This document shows positions 50,346 through 58,936 of a stretch of 64,000 bases of DNA, in pieces. The notes beneath the pieces were generated by a model that was not told the DNA's origin, made no database searches, and saw only the letters and a list, made by a program, of their open reading frames with translations. A program made the position numbers and the translations under genes. Position 1 is the first letter of the stretch; every line of letters starts with the position of its first letter. Source of the DNA: an uncultured Desulfobulbaceae bacterium (GTDB lineage Bacteria; Desulfobacterota; Desulfobulbia; Desulfobulbales; BM004); the NCBI GenBank assembly GCA_947259115.1, contig CAMYKS010000012.1, positions 1 through 64,000 of the forward strand, read 5' to 3'.

Positions 50346-51851
50346 ATGGGCAAGGGTATAATAGCAATTGTAGTGCTGCTGCTGGCCGGTTGCACTGCGG
50401 GCAATGAAATGCAGCAGCCTGAGCATGCAGCGGCTGATCACCACCAGGTTGATTTTGCAAAGCATATTGAAGGCTCCACCCTGATGTTTACGGAAAAAGG
50501 CCTGTTCGGTGTCGAGATGGTAATTCCGGATACGAAGCTGAAGACCGGTGTCAACAGCCTTGATCTTATTGTGCATGACAGGGCCCACGCTGATATTGAA
50601 GGTGCGACCGTGACGATAACGCCCTGGATGCCGGAAATGGGGCATGGCGCTTTCTCCTCACCTGAGGTGACGGAAAAGGGTGGCGGGCTTTACAGCGTAG
50701 GCAATATTATCATGGTCATGGGTGGGCACTGGGAGTTGCGGGTTGCAATTAAAAAAGACGACCTGGAAGACAGGGTGGTGTTTGATTTTCCGTTTATCCG
50801 AAGCGGAGAACCGTATGAATACATCAGGGTTAAGACACCGGCTGGTTACGATGCGGTGATCGGTACTAAAAACCCCCTTGAAGAACTGGAATATGAGATG
50901 GTTGATACAGCCGAAGGACCGGTCAAGGTTTTCCAACTTACTATCAAGGACCTGGGTTTTGAGATCTTTCCGGGCAAGCCCATGCGCGGCTGGGGGTTTA
51001 ACGGTAAGATTCCCGGCCCGACACTCAGGGTCACCGAGGGTGACCGCATCCGGATCATTGTAAAAAATGAGACTGAGGACGGCGAGCATACCCTGCATGT
51101 GCACGGCCAGGCCAAGCCGGTAACCATGGACGGGGTGCCTTTCCTCGGACAGAAGCCGATCAGGAAGGGTGAATCCTATACCTATGAATTTACAGTTACC
51201 AATATCGGCACCTCTTGGTATCACTGCCATGTGGACAGCGCTCACCACGTTGACATGGGCATGTACGGTGCCTTTATCGTGGAGCCGAAAAAGGAGAAAC
51301 TGGCCTATGACCGGGAGTACATAATGCTTCTGGACGAATGGCCGACCGCCCACGTGCATGTGCACCAGGCAGCGGAGCCGGCCGCAGGCCATGATGAGCA
51401 CGGGGTCATGACCCTGCATGGCGATTCGCCGCCCATGCATGACTCCGGGACCATAAAAAAGAAGAAACGCGACTGGTATCCGGAAACCTATCCGGCCCGC
51501 CGGGAGGTGTATGACGGATTTTCAATCAACGGCCGTGCATTTCCATTCACCGAGCCGGTCATTGTAAAAAAGGGCGACAAGGTGCGCATCCGTTTTATCA
51601 ATGCAGGCTATCAGCAGCATTTTATGCATACCCATTCCCATAGGTTTACCGTGGTAGCACGGGACGGCAGCTATGTGGATGAACCGCAGCAGGTTGATAC
51701 CATCAACGTGGGACCGGGCCAGCGCGTGGATGTTGTGTTTGATGCAGATAATCCCGGCACATGGCCGTTTCACTGCCACCGGCTTGACCATATCACCAAC
51801 GAGCATGCATATCCCGGAGGTATGCTCACATTTATTCATTATGAGGAATAA
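50346..51851 (+). CDS. Multicopper oxidase lipoprotein with N-terminal FixH-like domain
   Basis: This protein of about 501 residues starts at ATG 50346 behind ggagagg. The lipobox LLAGC shows it is a lipoprotein. Residues about 40-160 form a FixH/YtkA-like beta domain (GVNSLDLIVHD, ATVTITPWMPEMGHG). Three cupredoxin regions follow with the copper motifs HVHGQ, WYHCHVDSAHH, HFMHTHSH and the type 1 Cu block FHCHRLDHITNEHAYPGGM. In that block the usual spacing to the axial Met is lengthened by a few residues. The His-rich HVHVHQAAEPAAGHDEHG loop could sequester metal. It may act on Cu+ or another reductant in the envelope, though laccase-like chemistry needs O2. It is preceded by a decayed exported gene. 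Confidence 0.88.
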   Translation: MGKGIIAIVVLLLAGCTAGNEMQQPEHAAADHHQVDFAKHIEGSTLMFTEKGLFGVEMVIPDTKLKTGVNSLDLIVHDRAHADIEGATVTITPWMPEMGHGAFSSPEVTEKGGGLYSVGNIIMVMGGHWELRVAIKKDDLEDRVVFDFPFIRSGEPYEYIRVKTPAGYDAVIGTKNPLEELEYEMVDTAEGPVKVFQLTIKDLGFEIFPGKPMRGWGFNGKIPGPTLRVTEGDRIRIIVKNETEDGEHTLHVHGQAKPVTMDGVPFLGQKPIRKGESYTYEFTVTNIGTSWYHCHVDSAHHVDMGMYGAFIVEPKKEKLAYDREYIMLLDEWPTAHVHVHQAAEPAAGHDEHGVMTLHGDSPPMHDSGTIKKKKRDWYPETYPARREVYDGFSINGRAFPFTEPVIVKKGDKVRIRFINAGYQQHFMHTHSHRFTVVARDGSYVDEPQQVDTINVGPGQRVDVVFDADNPGTWPFHCHRLDHITNEHAYPGGMLTFIHYEE

Positions 51852-52469
51852 GGCTAAAGGCTAAAGACTGAAGGCTGCAGGGGAAAGCGTAAAGATGTTA
51901 AGCAGGAGTGCAGGAATACCGTAAACTGCTTATTTGCAAAGTATTATGCCGCAAGCAGCACTCCATTACTCCAGTTAATGACGTTTAATAACAATAAGCT
52001 GTTTTCAGTGTATCAACACCTTTGCAAGAAGGTTGTTGGGTAATTGACAGGCCTTTGGACAATTTAGGTAAAGTTCTTTTTAAAACCGTGCAGAAATGCA
52101 TGGAAAAAAAGCAAAAAAATAGCCACGCAATCCCTCATTTCCTCTAAGAATTAAATCTTGTTGGTTTGGTGGAGAAGTACTGCGTGGCTATAGCCAAATT
52201 GTGCCTGCCAGCTTTAAGTAAAGCCAGGGAATGGTGGGTAAAGCGGCAGGACTTTAAACAAGTGTGATACTCTTTACATTAATTTGTAACGCACTAAGGT
52301 GCGGTCGGTCAAGAGGTAATTTTTTATTATGTGGGTAAAAATGGTTCAAGGGGCCAGGGTAGAGGATGCAAGGCTAAAAGAAAATTAATAAATGACAGAA
52401 TCATAACGGAGAACTCAAAATAGCAAAATTAAGAATTCACATCCTCCTCTACCCTGTGGCACTTCATTT
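51852..52469. other. Non-coding region with a long inverted repeat
   Basis: No gene is seen in about 620 bp. Just after the oxidase stop the sequence repeats ggctaaag/gactgaag motifs. A perfect inverted pair of 11 bp, atagccacgca (52119-52129) and tgcgtggctat (52181-52191), encloses a loop of 51 bases, a candidate structured RNA or element end. Confidence 0.4.
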
Positions 52470-52949
52470 TTAATCCTGGAGTTTGGAGCAGAGTTCAGCC
52501 ACACGTTTACCAAGTTTGAAGCCGTCCCCTGCTGCAGTATCGTCAGGCGCTCCCACACACCCCACACCGTAATGTCCTGAAGCGTCCATGGGGTCGCCGG
52601 CAATGATCATGCCGTAAATCAGCATGCATTGGATAATGGACATCATGGTTGTTTCCTTGCCGCCGGTATGATGACCACCGGTTGCAAAGGCCGCACCTAC
52701 CTTGTTTTCCATCTTGCGCCGCGTGGAGACAAATTCATCAAAAATGCGTTTCAGTTCTGCTGCCATGATCCCGAAATAGACGGGGGACCCGGCAATGACA
52801 CCGGCTGCACTGAGAAAATCATCCGTGCTAACGTCAGCGGTTGTTTTTATCACTGCTTCCGCACCACCGGCTTCAACGCCCTTGGCAATGTTTTTGGCAA
52901 GTTTTGCAGTATTGCCGCCTTTTGAGAAATACAAAACAAGAACTTTCAT
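52470..52949 (-). CDS. Flavodoxin-like / NAD(P)H-dependent oxidoreductase protein
   Basis: This 159-residue protein has the flavodoxin fold. The phosphate-binding loop VLYFSKGGNTAKLAKN is at the N-terminus, with SPVYFGIMAAELKRIFDEF and the FMN-side GAAFATGGHHTGGKET. The last resembles WrbA/flavodoxin-family oxidoreductases. It should bind FMN and carry electrons. An aggag Shine-Dalgarno sequence precedes the ATG. It stands alone between two intergenic gaps (the right one, 52950-53233, shows no gene). Confidence 0.85.
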   Translation of the reverse strand: MKVLVLYFSKGGNTAKLAKNIAKGVEAGGAEAVIKTTADVSTDDFLSAAGVIAGSPVYFGIMAAELKRIFDEFVSTRRKMENKVGAAFATGGHHTGGKETTMMSIIQCMLIYGMIIAGDPMDASGHYGVGCVGAPDDTAAGDGFKLGKRVAELCSKLQD

Positions 52950-53233
52950 TATTCTTCTCCTTTTTTGTCTTTAACCGCAGATTTACGCAGACAACCACGG
53001 ACATGATCTCTGACGACTGTAAGAGATCATATAGCTATCATTTGCACGATTGTAATATGCCTAATCCTTTATATGGTTTGGAGATTACTATATTGTGAAT
53101 ACATTAATTGTTGACGCAAACATACCCACGGATGTGTGGAGAAATCATTTAGCAAGTCGATTAATGATTCAGAAAATGTCTGCGTTAGTCTGCTGTATTC
53201 ATTAAGTTTTTGACATTCTGCATTCCGAATGCA

Positions 53234-53989
53234 CTAAATCATAAAACCTCCGCCGTTTACCGGAATATACTGCCCGGTGAGGTGATCGGCCATATCCGAG
53301 GCCAGGAACATTACAACATTGGCGATGTCCTCCGGTTCAGCCACCCGCTGCAGCGGTGTGTGCGCTGCTGTCTCGGTGAATACTCCGGCTGGCATGCCCG
53401 CTGTGGCATCTGTTCTGGTTAAGCCTGGTCCCACCACATTGACAAAGATATTAGACGACCCAAGTTCCAGGGCCATTGTCCGGGCCAGGGAATCCATTGC
53501 CGCCTTGGCAGCGCAGTGGGCTGCGAAACCGTGACCCGGCTCCCGGGACAGGGTGCTCGACACCAGGACGATCTTACCGTATTTCTTTTGCTGCATTCCG
53601 GGAATAACCGCCTGGCAGCAGTGCACCATGGCACCTATCTCGCCGGAGAGCTTGGCTTCAATTTCGGGCCATGCCATCTCGGCAAAGGGTTGCATGGGGA
53701 AGCTGATATTGGCATTGTTTACCAGGATATCGATTGGGCCCAGTTCTTTTTCCGCTGTGGCTATCATCCTGTCCACAGCCGTGCGATCGCGGACATCGGC
53801 CTGGACAGTGATTGCCTTGCCGCCGGCTTCGGTGATATCCTTTTTAAGGGCTTCCGCCTTGTCCTGCGACTGCAGGTAATTGATGACAACTGCTGCGTCG
53901 TGGTCAGCCATATCCCGGGCGATTGCGGCGCCGATTCCTCTGCTTGCCCCTGTGACCAGGGCGACTTTCCCCTGCAGATCAATGCACAT
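53234..53989 (-). CDS. Short-chain dehydrogenase/reductase (FabG-like)
   Basis: This 251-residue classical SDR has the cofactor motif VTGASRGIGAAIA (TGxxxGxG), NNA (VNNANISFP) and the active-site Ser block IVLVSSTLSREPG. The usual YxxxK is replaced: after GHGF comes AAHCAAKAAMDS, so His rather than Tyr appears to sit before the Lys (CAAK). This is odd and worth verifying. It ends GQYIPVNGGGFM. A 3-oxoacyl-ACP or other ketoreductase role is usual for this type. A link to the polyketide locus 8 kb away is not supported. Confidence 0.84.
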   Translation of the reverse strand: MCIDLQGKVALVTGASRGIGAAIARDMADHDAAVVINYLQSQDKAEALKKDITEAGGKAITVQADVRDRTAVDRMIATAEKELGPIDILVNNANISFPMQPFAEMAWPEIEAKLSGEIGAMVHCCQAVIPGMQQKKYGKIVLVSSTLSREPGHGFAAHCAAKAAMDSLARTMALELGSSNIFVNVVGPGLTRTDATAGMPAGVFTETAAHTPLQRVAEPEDIANVVMFLASDMADHLTGQYIPVNGGGFMI

Positions 53990-54028
53990 GGTGGTTTCTT
54001 CTCCTCTTCCTGTTGTGGCCTTTAATCT

Positions 54029-54778
54029 TCAAACAAGGCTTTCCCTCTTTTCTTTAAGCGCATCTGTTTCTTGCTGGAAACTTGCATCTGAAGTTTCAGC
54101 CTTTTCATCTACCCGGGCATATTCTTCCTGTTCGGCAAACTCTTCAGTCTCGGTCTTTTCATCTACCCGGGCATATTCTTCCTGTTCGGCAAACTCTTCA
54201 GTTTCTGCCTTTTTATCTACCTGGGCATGTTCTTCCCGTTCGTAAAACTCTTCAGTTTCAAGATTAACGAACCCTTCAGGTTCTTTCACTGTTTCGCGGT
54301 GCAGATCATCCTCGGGCATGGCTGCTTGATCCTCTTTGAATTCGTGGGACTCAGTTTCAGGCGATGCTGCGTTCTCCTCAGGGGCTAAAGGCTTTTTAGG
54401 GCCCAGCCTTGAATTTTCCTCATTCCGGGTCTTTTCTTTTTCCTCGTGGGATAAAGCTAAAAAACCGTTGTCAGCAGGCCTTAGCATTGCTGACTCCGCA
54501 CTACACAGGGACTGTGAACCATCGGCCAGATGCATATATACCGCCTTGTAGCTGTCGGTCATATTGTGAAACAGTTCAGAGGTTTTTTTGAAATGAGCAT
54601 TAACCTGGACGCGGTACACCTCCATGTCCTTCATGGCCGTCTCAAGCTGCTCCTCCAATTCTTCAATACGCTCCTTCTCTTTACCTGAACGACTGCCAAT
54701 TAAAAAACCTATTCCTCCTCCAATAATAAGTGCCGCTGCCGCACACAGAATGATTATGCCAAGGTTAGCATCACTCAT
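54029..54778 (-). CDS. YhcB/DUF1043-like membrane-anchored coiled-coil protein with 18-residue repeats
   Basis: This protein of about 249 residues has an N-terminal TM helix (about 4-27, glycine-rich GGGIGFLIGSRSG). The coiled coil KERIEELEEQLETAMKDMEVYRVQVNAHF and LFHNMTDSYKAVYMHLADG follow. These match the YhcB (ZapG) domain linked in enterobacteria to cell-envelope growth. The C-terminal half is acidic and low-complexity. It contains three tandem 18-residue units (EEFYEREEHAQVDKKAET, EEFAEQEEYARVDEKTET, EEFAEQEEYARVDEKAET; 54-bp DNA repeats at about 54085-54255). The start at 54778 has ggagg five bases upstream. Confidence 0.8.
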   Translation of the reverse strand: MSDANLGIIILCAAAALIIGGGIGFLIGSRSGKEKERIEELEEQLETAMKDMEVYRVQVNAHFKKTSELFHNMTDSYKAVYMHLADGSQSLCSAESAMLRPADNGFLALSHEEKEKTRNEENSRLGPKKPLAPEENAASPETESHEFKEDQAAMPEDDLHRETVKEPEGFVNLETEEFYEREEHAQVDKKAETEEFAEQEEYARVDEKTETEEFAEQEEYARVDEKAETSDASFQQETDALKEKRESLV

Positions 54779-54895
54779 GATATCCTCCATTATTTACGGT
54801 CAAAATTATGAGACTTTGAGAGAACTGCTTTTCCCAGTGAGTGCCTCAGTAGTTTACTGTCCCATTGAGCAGTAAATCACCTACCTGACTCAACC

Positions 54896-55174
54896 TTACT
54901 CCGGCGGTTCCATTTTTTCAGGTTCACAGAGCAGGGCAGAGTTGATCGCAGCTTTGCCGCAGTTGCTACAGCGGTAGCGCTCATTGTTAACACTGTTCTT
55001 GCAGAGTTTTGCCTTGGGCAGGTCCTTGGAGCCGCACCAGTCGATCTTTTTTACTTTGCCTTGAGGATTGCACACATTTGCTGCATATAGTGAGACCACC
55101 CCGCAGTTGCCGCAGAAAAACGCCGGGGTTTCCTTTGGCAGAGGAACATGTTTTTTGATGTTTGTTTTCAGCAT
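54896..55174 (-). CDS. Cysteine-rich zinc-ribbon-like hypothetical protein
   Basis: This 92-residue protein has two CxxC pairs (FFCGNCGVV and YRCSNCGKA) and four further cysteines (NVCNP, WCGSK, KLCKN, LLCEPE). That is enough for two metal sites, so a zinc-ribbon or rubredoxin-like metal-binding fold is likely. No signal peptide. I do not recognise a named family. It lies in a leftward run of small genes with the 60-residue protein and the CDF transporter. Confidence 0.7.
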   Translation of the reverse strand: MLKTNIKKHVPLPKETPAFFCGNCGVVSLYAANVCNPQGKVKKIDWCGSKDLPKAKLCKNSVNNERYRCSNCGKAAINSALLCEPEKMEPPE

Positions 55175-55314
55175 GAAGTTTCACCCAGTTATAAAAATTA
55201 AAAGAAAACAGTTAAAGATGCAGGGCGCAAGGCTTAATGTTAAAGGCTCAAGGTTTTTATTGCAACCCGGAGCTAACAGCAGTTTTACCCAGACTCCTTG
55301 GCCCTTGTTTCTAT

Positions 55315-55497
55315 TTATTCAGACTTTTGCAGTTTCAGTTTGTCCCACTCCTGAAAGGGTATTTCAGAAGTTTTGCCGCCCATGTACTGGATTTTCACCA
55401 CGCATTTAACCTCATCCACATCCGTTACTGTGAAATTCTTACCCTGGTCAAAACGGTAGTACCATTTTCCTTTTTCCGGTTCAATTTTGCCTGCCAT
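55315..55497 (-). CDS. Small hypothetical beta-rich protein (DUF6763-like)
   Basis: This 60-residue protein has the pattern GKWYYRFDQGKNFTVTDVD, VVKIQYMGGKTSEIPFQEW and DKLKLQKSE, which suggests a small SH3/Tudor-like barrel. It recalls DUF6763-type proteins, though this is a memory-based and uncertain call. It is transcribed leftwards between the CDF transporter (50 bp upstream) and the cysteine-rich protein, and may be co-transcribed with them. Confidence 0.62.
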   Translation of the reverse strand: MAGKIEPEKGKWYYRFDQGKNFTVTDVDEVKCVVKIQYMGGKTSEIPFQEWDKLKLQKSE

Positions 55498-55546
55498 GAT
55501 AACCCTCTATCGTCTTCTTTTAAAGTTTTGCCGTGATTATTAGAGT

Positions 55547-56470
55547 TCAGGAGTCGTCTGCCTTACCCCGCCTTGCCTCCGCTTCCACAAAGACACGTTT
55601 GACAGTGGGGAAGCTTTCCTTTATTTGCATATCGATCCCTGCAATCTTATTTTCCAGGTCACCTGCCGTGATATCATCCCGAAAGTCGATGCTGATATTT
55701 GCCAGGACATAATTCGGGCCCATGTGCATGGTCAGTACTTCGTTGATGCAGTCAATACCATCAACCTTGAGAATAATATCACGAATACCTTTTATTACCA
55801 TTTCGTTGGCACTTTCGCCAATGAGCAGTCCCTTGGTTTCATAGGCAAGCCAGATTGCAGTGCCGCCCAGGATGAGGCCGATTATGATGGAAGCGATACC
55901 GTCAAAGATGAGGATGCCGGTATGGTCAACGAGGAAGACTCCGGCAAAGGCAACAATGATACCCAGCATGGCAGCAGAATCTTCGAACAGGACCACGAAC
56001 ATGGTGGGGTCTTTGCCGCGCTGCACAGCCTCTATGTAGCCCCATTTGCCCTTGGCCTTGGTGAACTCGGTGAGGGCGAAATACCAGGCCACACCTTCGA
56101 ACAAAAGCGCCAGGCCAAGGACTATGTAGTTGACCATAGGCTTGCCCATGGGTTCAGGATGGATAGTGTGGAGAATGCCTTCGTAAAGCGATACGCCTGA
56201 ACCCACAGCAAAGATGAGGATGGCCACCGCAAAGCTCCAGAAGTATATTTCCTTGCCATGGCCGAAGGGAAACCGCTTGCAGGCCGGTTTGCCTGCCTTG
56301 CGCATGCCGTGCAGGAGTAATACCTGGTTGCCGGTGTCAACCACTGAGTGGATGCCTTCGGAAAACATGGCGGAACTGCCGGTGATCGCTGCAGCTGCAA
56401 ACTTTGTCACAGAGATCAGTCCGTTTCCTACCAGGGCAGCGAAGATGACTTTTTTTGAAGATCCGGACAT
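55547..56470 (-). CDS. Cation diffusion facilitator (CDF) family transporter
   Basis: This 307-residue transporter has six predicted TM helices. The TM2 metal site is in SEGIHSVVDTGNQ (HxxxD) and the TM5 acidic site in FEDSAAMLGI (ExxxD-type, with D in place of H). A cytoplasmic domain of about 90 residues has the HMGPNYVLANISIDF signature. FPFGHGKEIYFWSF is typical of the SLC30A9-like (ZnT9-like) CDF branch. It should export a divalent metal such as Zn2+ or Fe2+ in exchange for protons. The sequence does not fix the metal. Confidence 0.88.
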   Translation of the reverse strand: MSGSSKKVIFAALVGNGLISVTKFAAAAITGSSAMFSEGIHSVVDTGNQVLLLHGMRKAGKPACKRFPFGHGKEIYFWSFAVAILIFAVGSGVSLYEGILHTIHPEPMGKPMVNYIVLGLALLFEGVAWYFALTEFTKAKGKWGYIEAVQRGKDPTMFVVLFEDSAAMLGIIVAFAGVFLVDHTGILIFDGIASIIIGLILGGTAIWLAYETKGLLIGESANEMVIKGIRDIILKVDGIDCINEVLTMHMGPNYVLANISIDFRDDITAGDLENKIAGIDMQIKESFPTVKRVFVEAEARRGKADDS

Positions 56471-57028
56471 GAAAAAATTAATTAAAGGTTCAAAGTTTTA
56501 AAACATCTTTACTGGAGTCGTGGAATGAGGTTTTGCTCCATACCCATGCGCTCCAAACTATTACACCGCTTTACGTTAAGATATCAAGCTGATTTCAGCT
56601 TTTTCTTTACTTTCAAAACCTGTTCCTTGCCTGCCCATGGGTCTTGTCCATTTCGTCAACGCCTTTTCCATCGCAGGTTTTTATTTACTGCAGGGTGCCA
56701 TGAGAAATAGTGCTGTTATCATGGCAATGATCACCATGCCATAAGGGTTAACGCCTATATCTCATGAACAGGGTCATATTGTATTTCAAACGGTATTCTA
56801 AAAAATGATAGTAATGCATTATTGCAGGGCGATCAATTGTACTTTTAGAACTAACCCGCATTTTTCAAAACTGTTCATGAAATATTCGGGCTAAAAGTAA
56901 AAGCTTTATTGAGAGAGAATAAAAAAGAGATGCAGAGTGCAGAACAAAAGGTGAAAAGGATGATAATAGGGCACGGGAAGAATTTCCCCCATCACCCCAC
57001 TACTCCGGTTGTTTGGATAATGCTGACT
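56471..57028. other. Intergenic region with a 17-bp dispersed repeat
   Basis: No gene is seen. A 17-bp string ctaacccgcatttttca (56851-56867) is identical to 26669-26685, next to the CooS remnant. It may be the end of an insertion element. The remaining sequence is AT-rich. Confidence 0.45.
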
Positions 57029-57197
57029 GCTGGGAGCCTGTCGGAAAATTATAATCGGAACGAAAAAATGAGGAATTGAGATCAAATTTTTAAAAAATTG
57101 AAGCGAATAGCAGCGCTATTTAAAGAAAATTCACGGAAATTTGAGCCGATTCTCCCTCTTTTGCAGTAGATTGGTAATTCCCCCACAGGCTCCTAGC
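57029..57197. mobile_element. MITE-like element with imperfect terminal inverted repeats
   Basis: The ends gctgggagcctgtcggaaaa (57029-57048) and, on the other strand from 57197, gctaggagcctgtgggggaa form an imperfect inverted repeat that matches at 15 of the first 20 positions. The element is 169 bp long and has no coding capacity. An internal palindrome (aatagc-agc-gctatt) is present. The right end supplies the stop codon of the REC-PAS protein gene (57193-57195). The parent transposase is not in the window. Confidence 0.55.
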
Positions 57198-58278
57198 CCG
57201 TTCTTTTGAAATCAAACCCCGGGTAGAGTTTTTCTGCGCAGTCTTCACAAATGGAGTGCGTAAATTCCGCTTCTGAGTGATCCCTGATATATACTTCGAT
57301 CTGGTTCCAGTAGCCCTTGTCATCACGTATTTTTTTGCAGGAAGAGCAAATCGGCAGCATGCCGCCCAGGAGTTTTACTTTGCGCAGTGCCAGGTGCAGT
57401 TTTCTGTTTGTGTCTTCAAGGGCTGCGGTACGCTGCTGCACCAGATTCTCCAACTCCTGTTCATGTTTCTTCAGTTCCAGCTCAGCCTTCTTGCGGCGGG
57501 TTATATCCTGAACCATTATGATAAAATGTTTTACATCACGGTTCTGAAAGGGAACAAACTTTATGAGCAGAAATCTGTCGTGGAGAATGACGGGTACATC
57601 TTCGCCTATTTTTGCAATGGTGAAATCCTGCCGGACAAGGATCGCATTTATCAGTTGGCGCTGGGAGGCGGTAAACATATCAGGGAAGAAAGAGGAAAGA
57701 ATTTTTTCTTCAGGCAAACCGAGTAATTGCGTGGCAGCATGATTGGCATACGTAATTTTGCCTGACTCTGTCAATTCAACCAGGCCGTCATCCATGTTGT
57801 CCAGGGTGACTTCGAGGTGTTTTTTGGAGGCCAGTAATTCCTTGGTTATGTCGCGCTCGAATATGTTTTCACTGCCGAAGATCTTTCCTGCCAGGGACTC
57901 GGTTTCATCGTTCTGCAAATGCTCAAGGACCTGGGAAACACTCTCCAGCATTTCTCGCAGGGGGCCTTTGGCGATGCAGGCATCAGCCCCCAGAGAAACA
58001 AAATCAATATTATCTTCAGCAGCGGTTGCCGAGATAATGACCAGCGAAACCTGGTTAAACTCCGGCATTTTGCGGATAATGCGGCAGAGCTTATCGCCGT
58101 TTATTCTCGGCATAATCAGATCGACAAACATGATGTCCGGCCGGAACGATTCCAGGGTGTCCAGCCCCAGGAGACCATCCTCAGCAGTATCGACCTCATA
58201 TCCCTGCTGCTGCAGGAAGCTGGACAAAATCTGCAGCATGGCCGGACTGTCATCGACGATGAGAATTTTCTTTTTCAT
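57193..58278 (-). CDS. Response regulator with PAS domain and cysteine-containing C-terminus
   Basis: This protein of about 361 residues has a REC domain (about 1-120; ILIVDDSP, the phospho-acceptor Asp in MFVDLIMPRING, and the ISA and K-region residues). A PAS domain (about 150-265; LDNMDDGLVELTESGKITYANHAA) and a coiled coil (KAELELKKHEQELENLVQQRTAALEDTNRKL) follow. The C-terminal block is ICSSCKKIRDDKGYWNQIE and FTHSICEDCAEKLYPGF, with two CxxC pairs. That tail is common in deltaproteobacterial signalling proteins. No output or GGDEF domain follows it. The last codons lie inside the MITE-like element. A stand-alone signal relay, perhaps with the nearby hybrid kinase, is an inference. Confidence 0.86.
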   Translation of the reverse strand: MKKKILIVDDSPAMLQILSSFLQQQGYEVDTAEDGLLGLDTLESFRPDIMFVDLIMPRINGDKLCRIIRKMPEFNQVSLVIISATAAEDNIDFVSLGADACIAKGPLREMLESVSQVLEHLQNDETESLAGKIFGSENIFERDITKELLASKKHLEVTLDNMDDGLVELTESGKITYANHAATQLLGLPEEKILSSFFPDMFTASQRQLINAILVRQDFTIAKIGEDVPVILHDRFLLIKFVPFQNRDVKHFIIMVQDITRRKKAELELKKHEQELENLVQQRTAALEDTNRKLHLALRKVKLLGGMLPICSSCKKIRDDKGYWNQIEVYIRDHSEAEFTHSICEDCAEKLYPGFDFKRTG

Positions 58279-58514
58279 AAAACCCACGAGTCTTAGCTTT
58301 TATCATACTTACTCCCCTGCCTGCCTTCTTTAAGGCAAAGTTTATGCCAGTTGCATGGGAAACAAATCAATATGCTGTTATTGTAGGGAAAAATAATGAA
58401 AAAAGGTCTTGGGGAAATGTTGGCAGGAAGAGAAAGGTGTAAACTTAGTTGTCTGAAATGCCTGCCTCACTGCTGGAAAATAATATAGGGGTAGAAAACG
58501 AAAGGGAGGAAAGA

Positions 58515-58742
58515 TTATTTTTTCTCGTACTGGATGAGCATTTCACTCGATCTGCGGGTATCGCCGGGGAACATGTCATCCGGTATTGCCTTTTTGCCAA
58601 TGACAGTTGCAACCCTGTAACGGGCACACTTGGCATAATGCCATTTGCAGTACATTTTTTTCATCATGTCCGAGGCCTTGGGCATTTTTCTTAATTTGTC
58701 GTTAAAAAAAGGACACTCGACCAGTAATTCACAGTCCGGCAT
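58515..58742 (-). CDS. Small cysteine-containing protein, paralogue B
   Basis: This protein of about 75 residues starts at ATG 58742 (MPDCELLVECPFFND), with gagg about six bases upstream; a longer TTG start is less likely. It matches the 48823-49047 protein along its length: the CPFFND.L core, a Cys before a CAR(Y/F) block, VAT/VAE, and a P.D..P turn near the end. The shared cysteines (CELLVEC, YCKW, KCARY) suggest a bound metal or disulfide. Two copies 9.5 kb apart indicate a lineage-specific family. Confidence 0.7.
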   Translation of the reverse strand: MPDCELLVECPFFNDKLRKMPKASDMMKKMYCKWHYAKCARYRVATVIGKKAIPDDMFPGDTRRSSEMLIQYEKK

Positions 58743-58936
58743 ATCTGCCTCATAAAAAGAGTAACTCAAAATTATTACTCATTATTTATAACCTTTTATG
58801 GGGAATTTGTCCAATAATGTCTTAACTGGGGCAAAGGAAAATATTGACAAAACAGGTACGCTGCAGCGTTATAGATTTTATCTATTGTTTTGGCCTTGAA
58901 CTATATATAATACCTATAATATAAAGCAAAGCTGTT

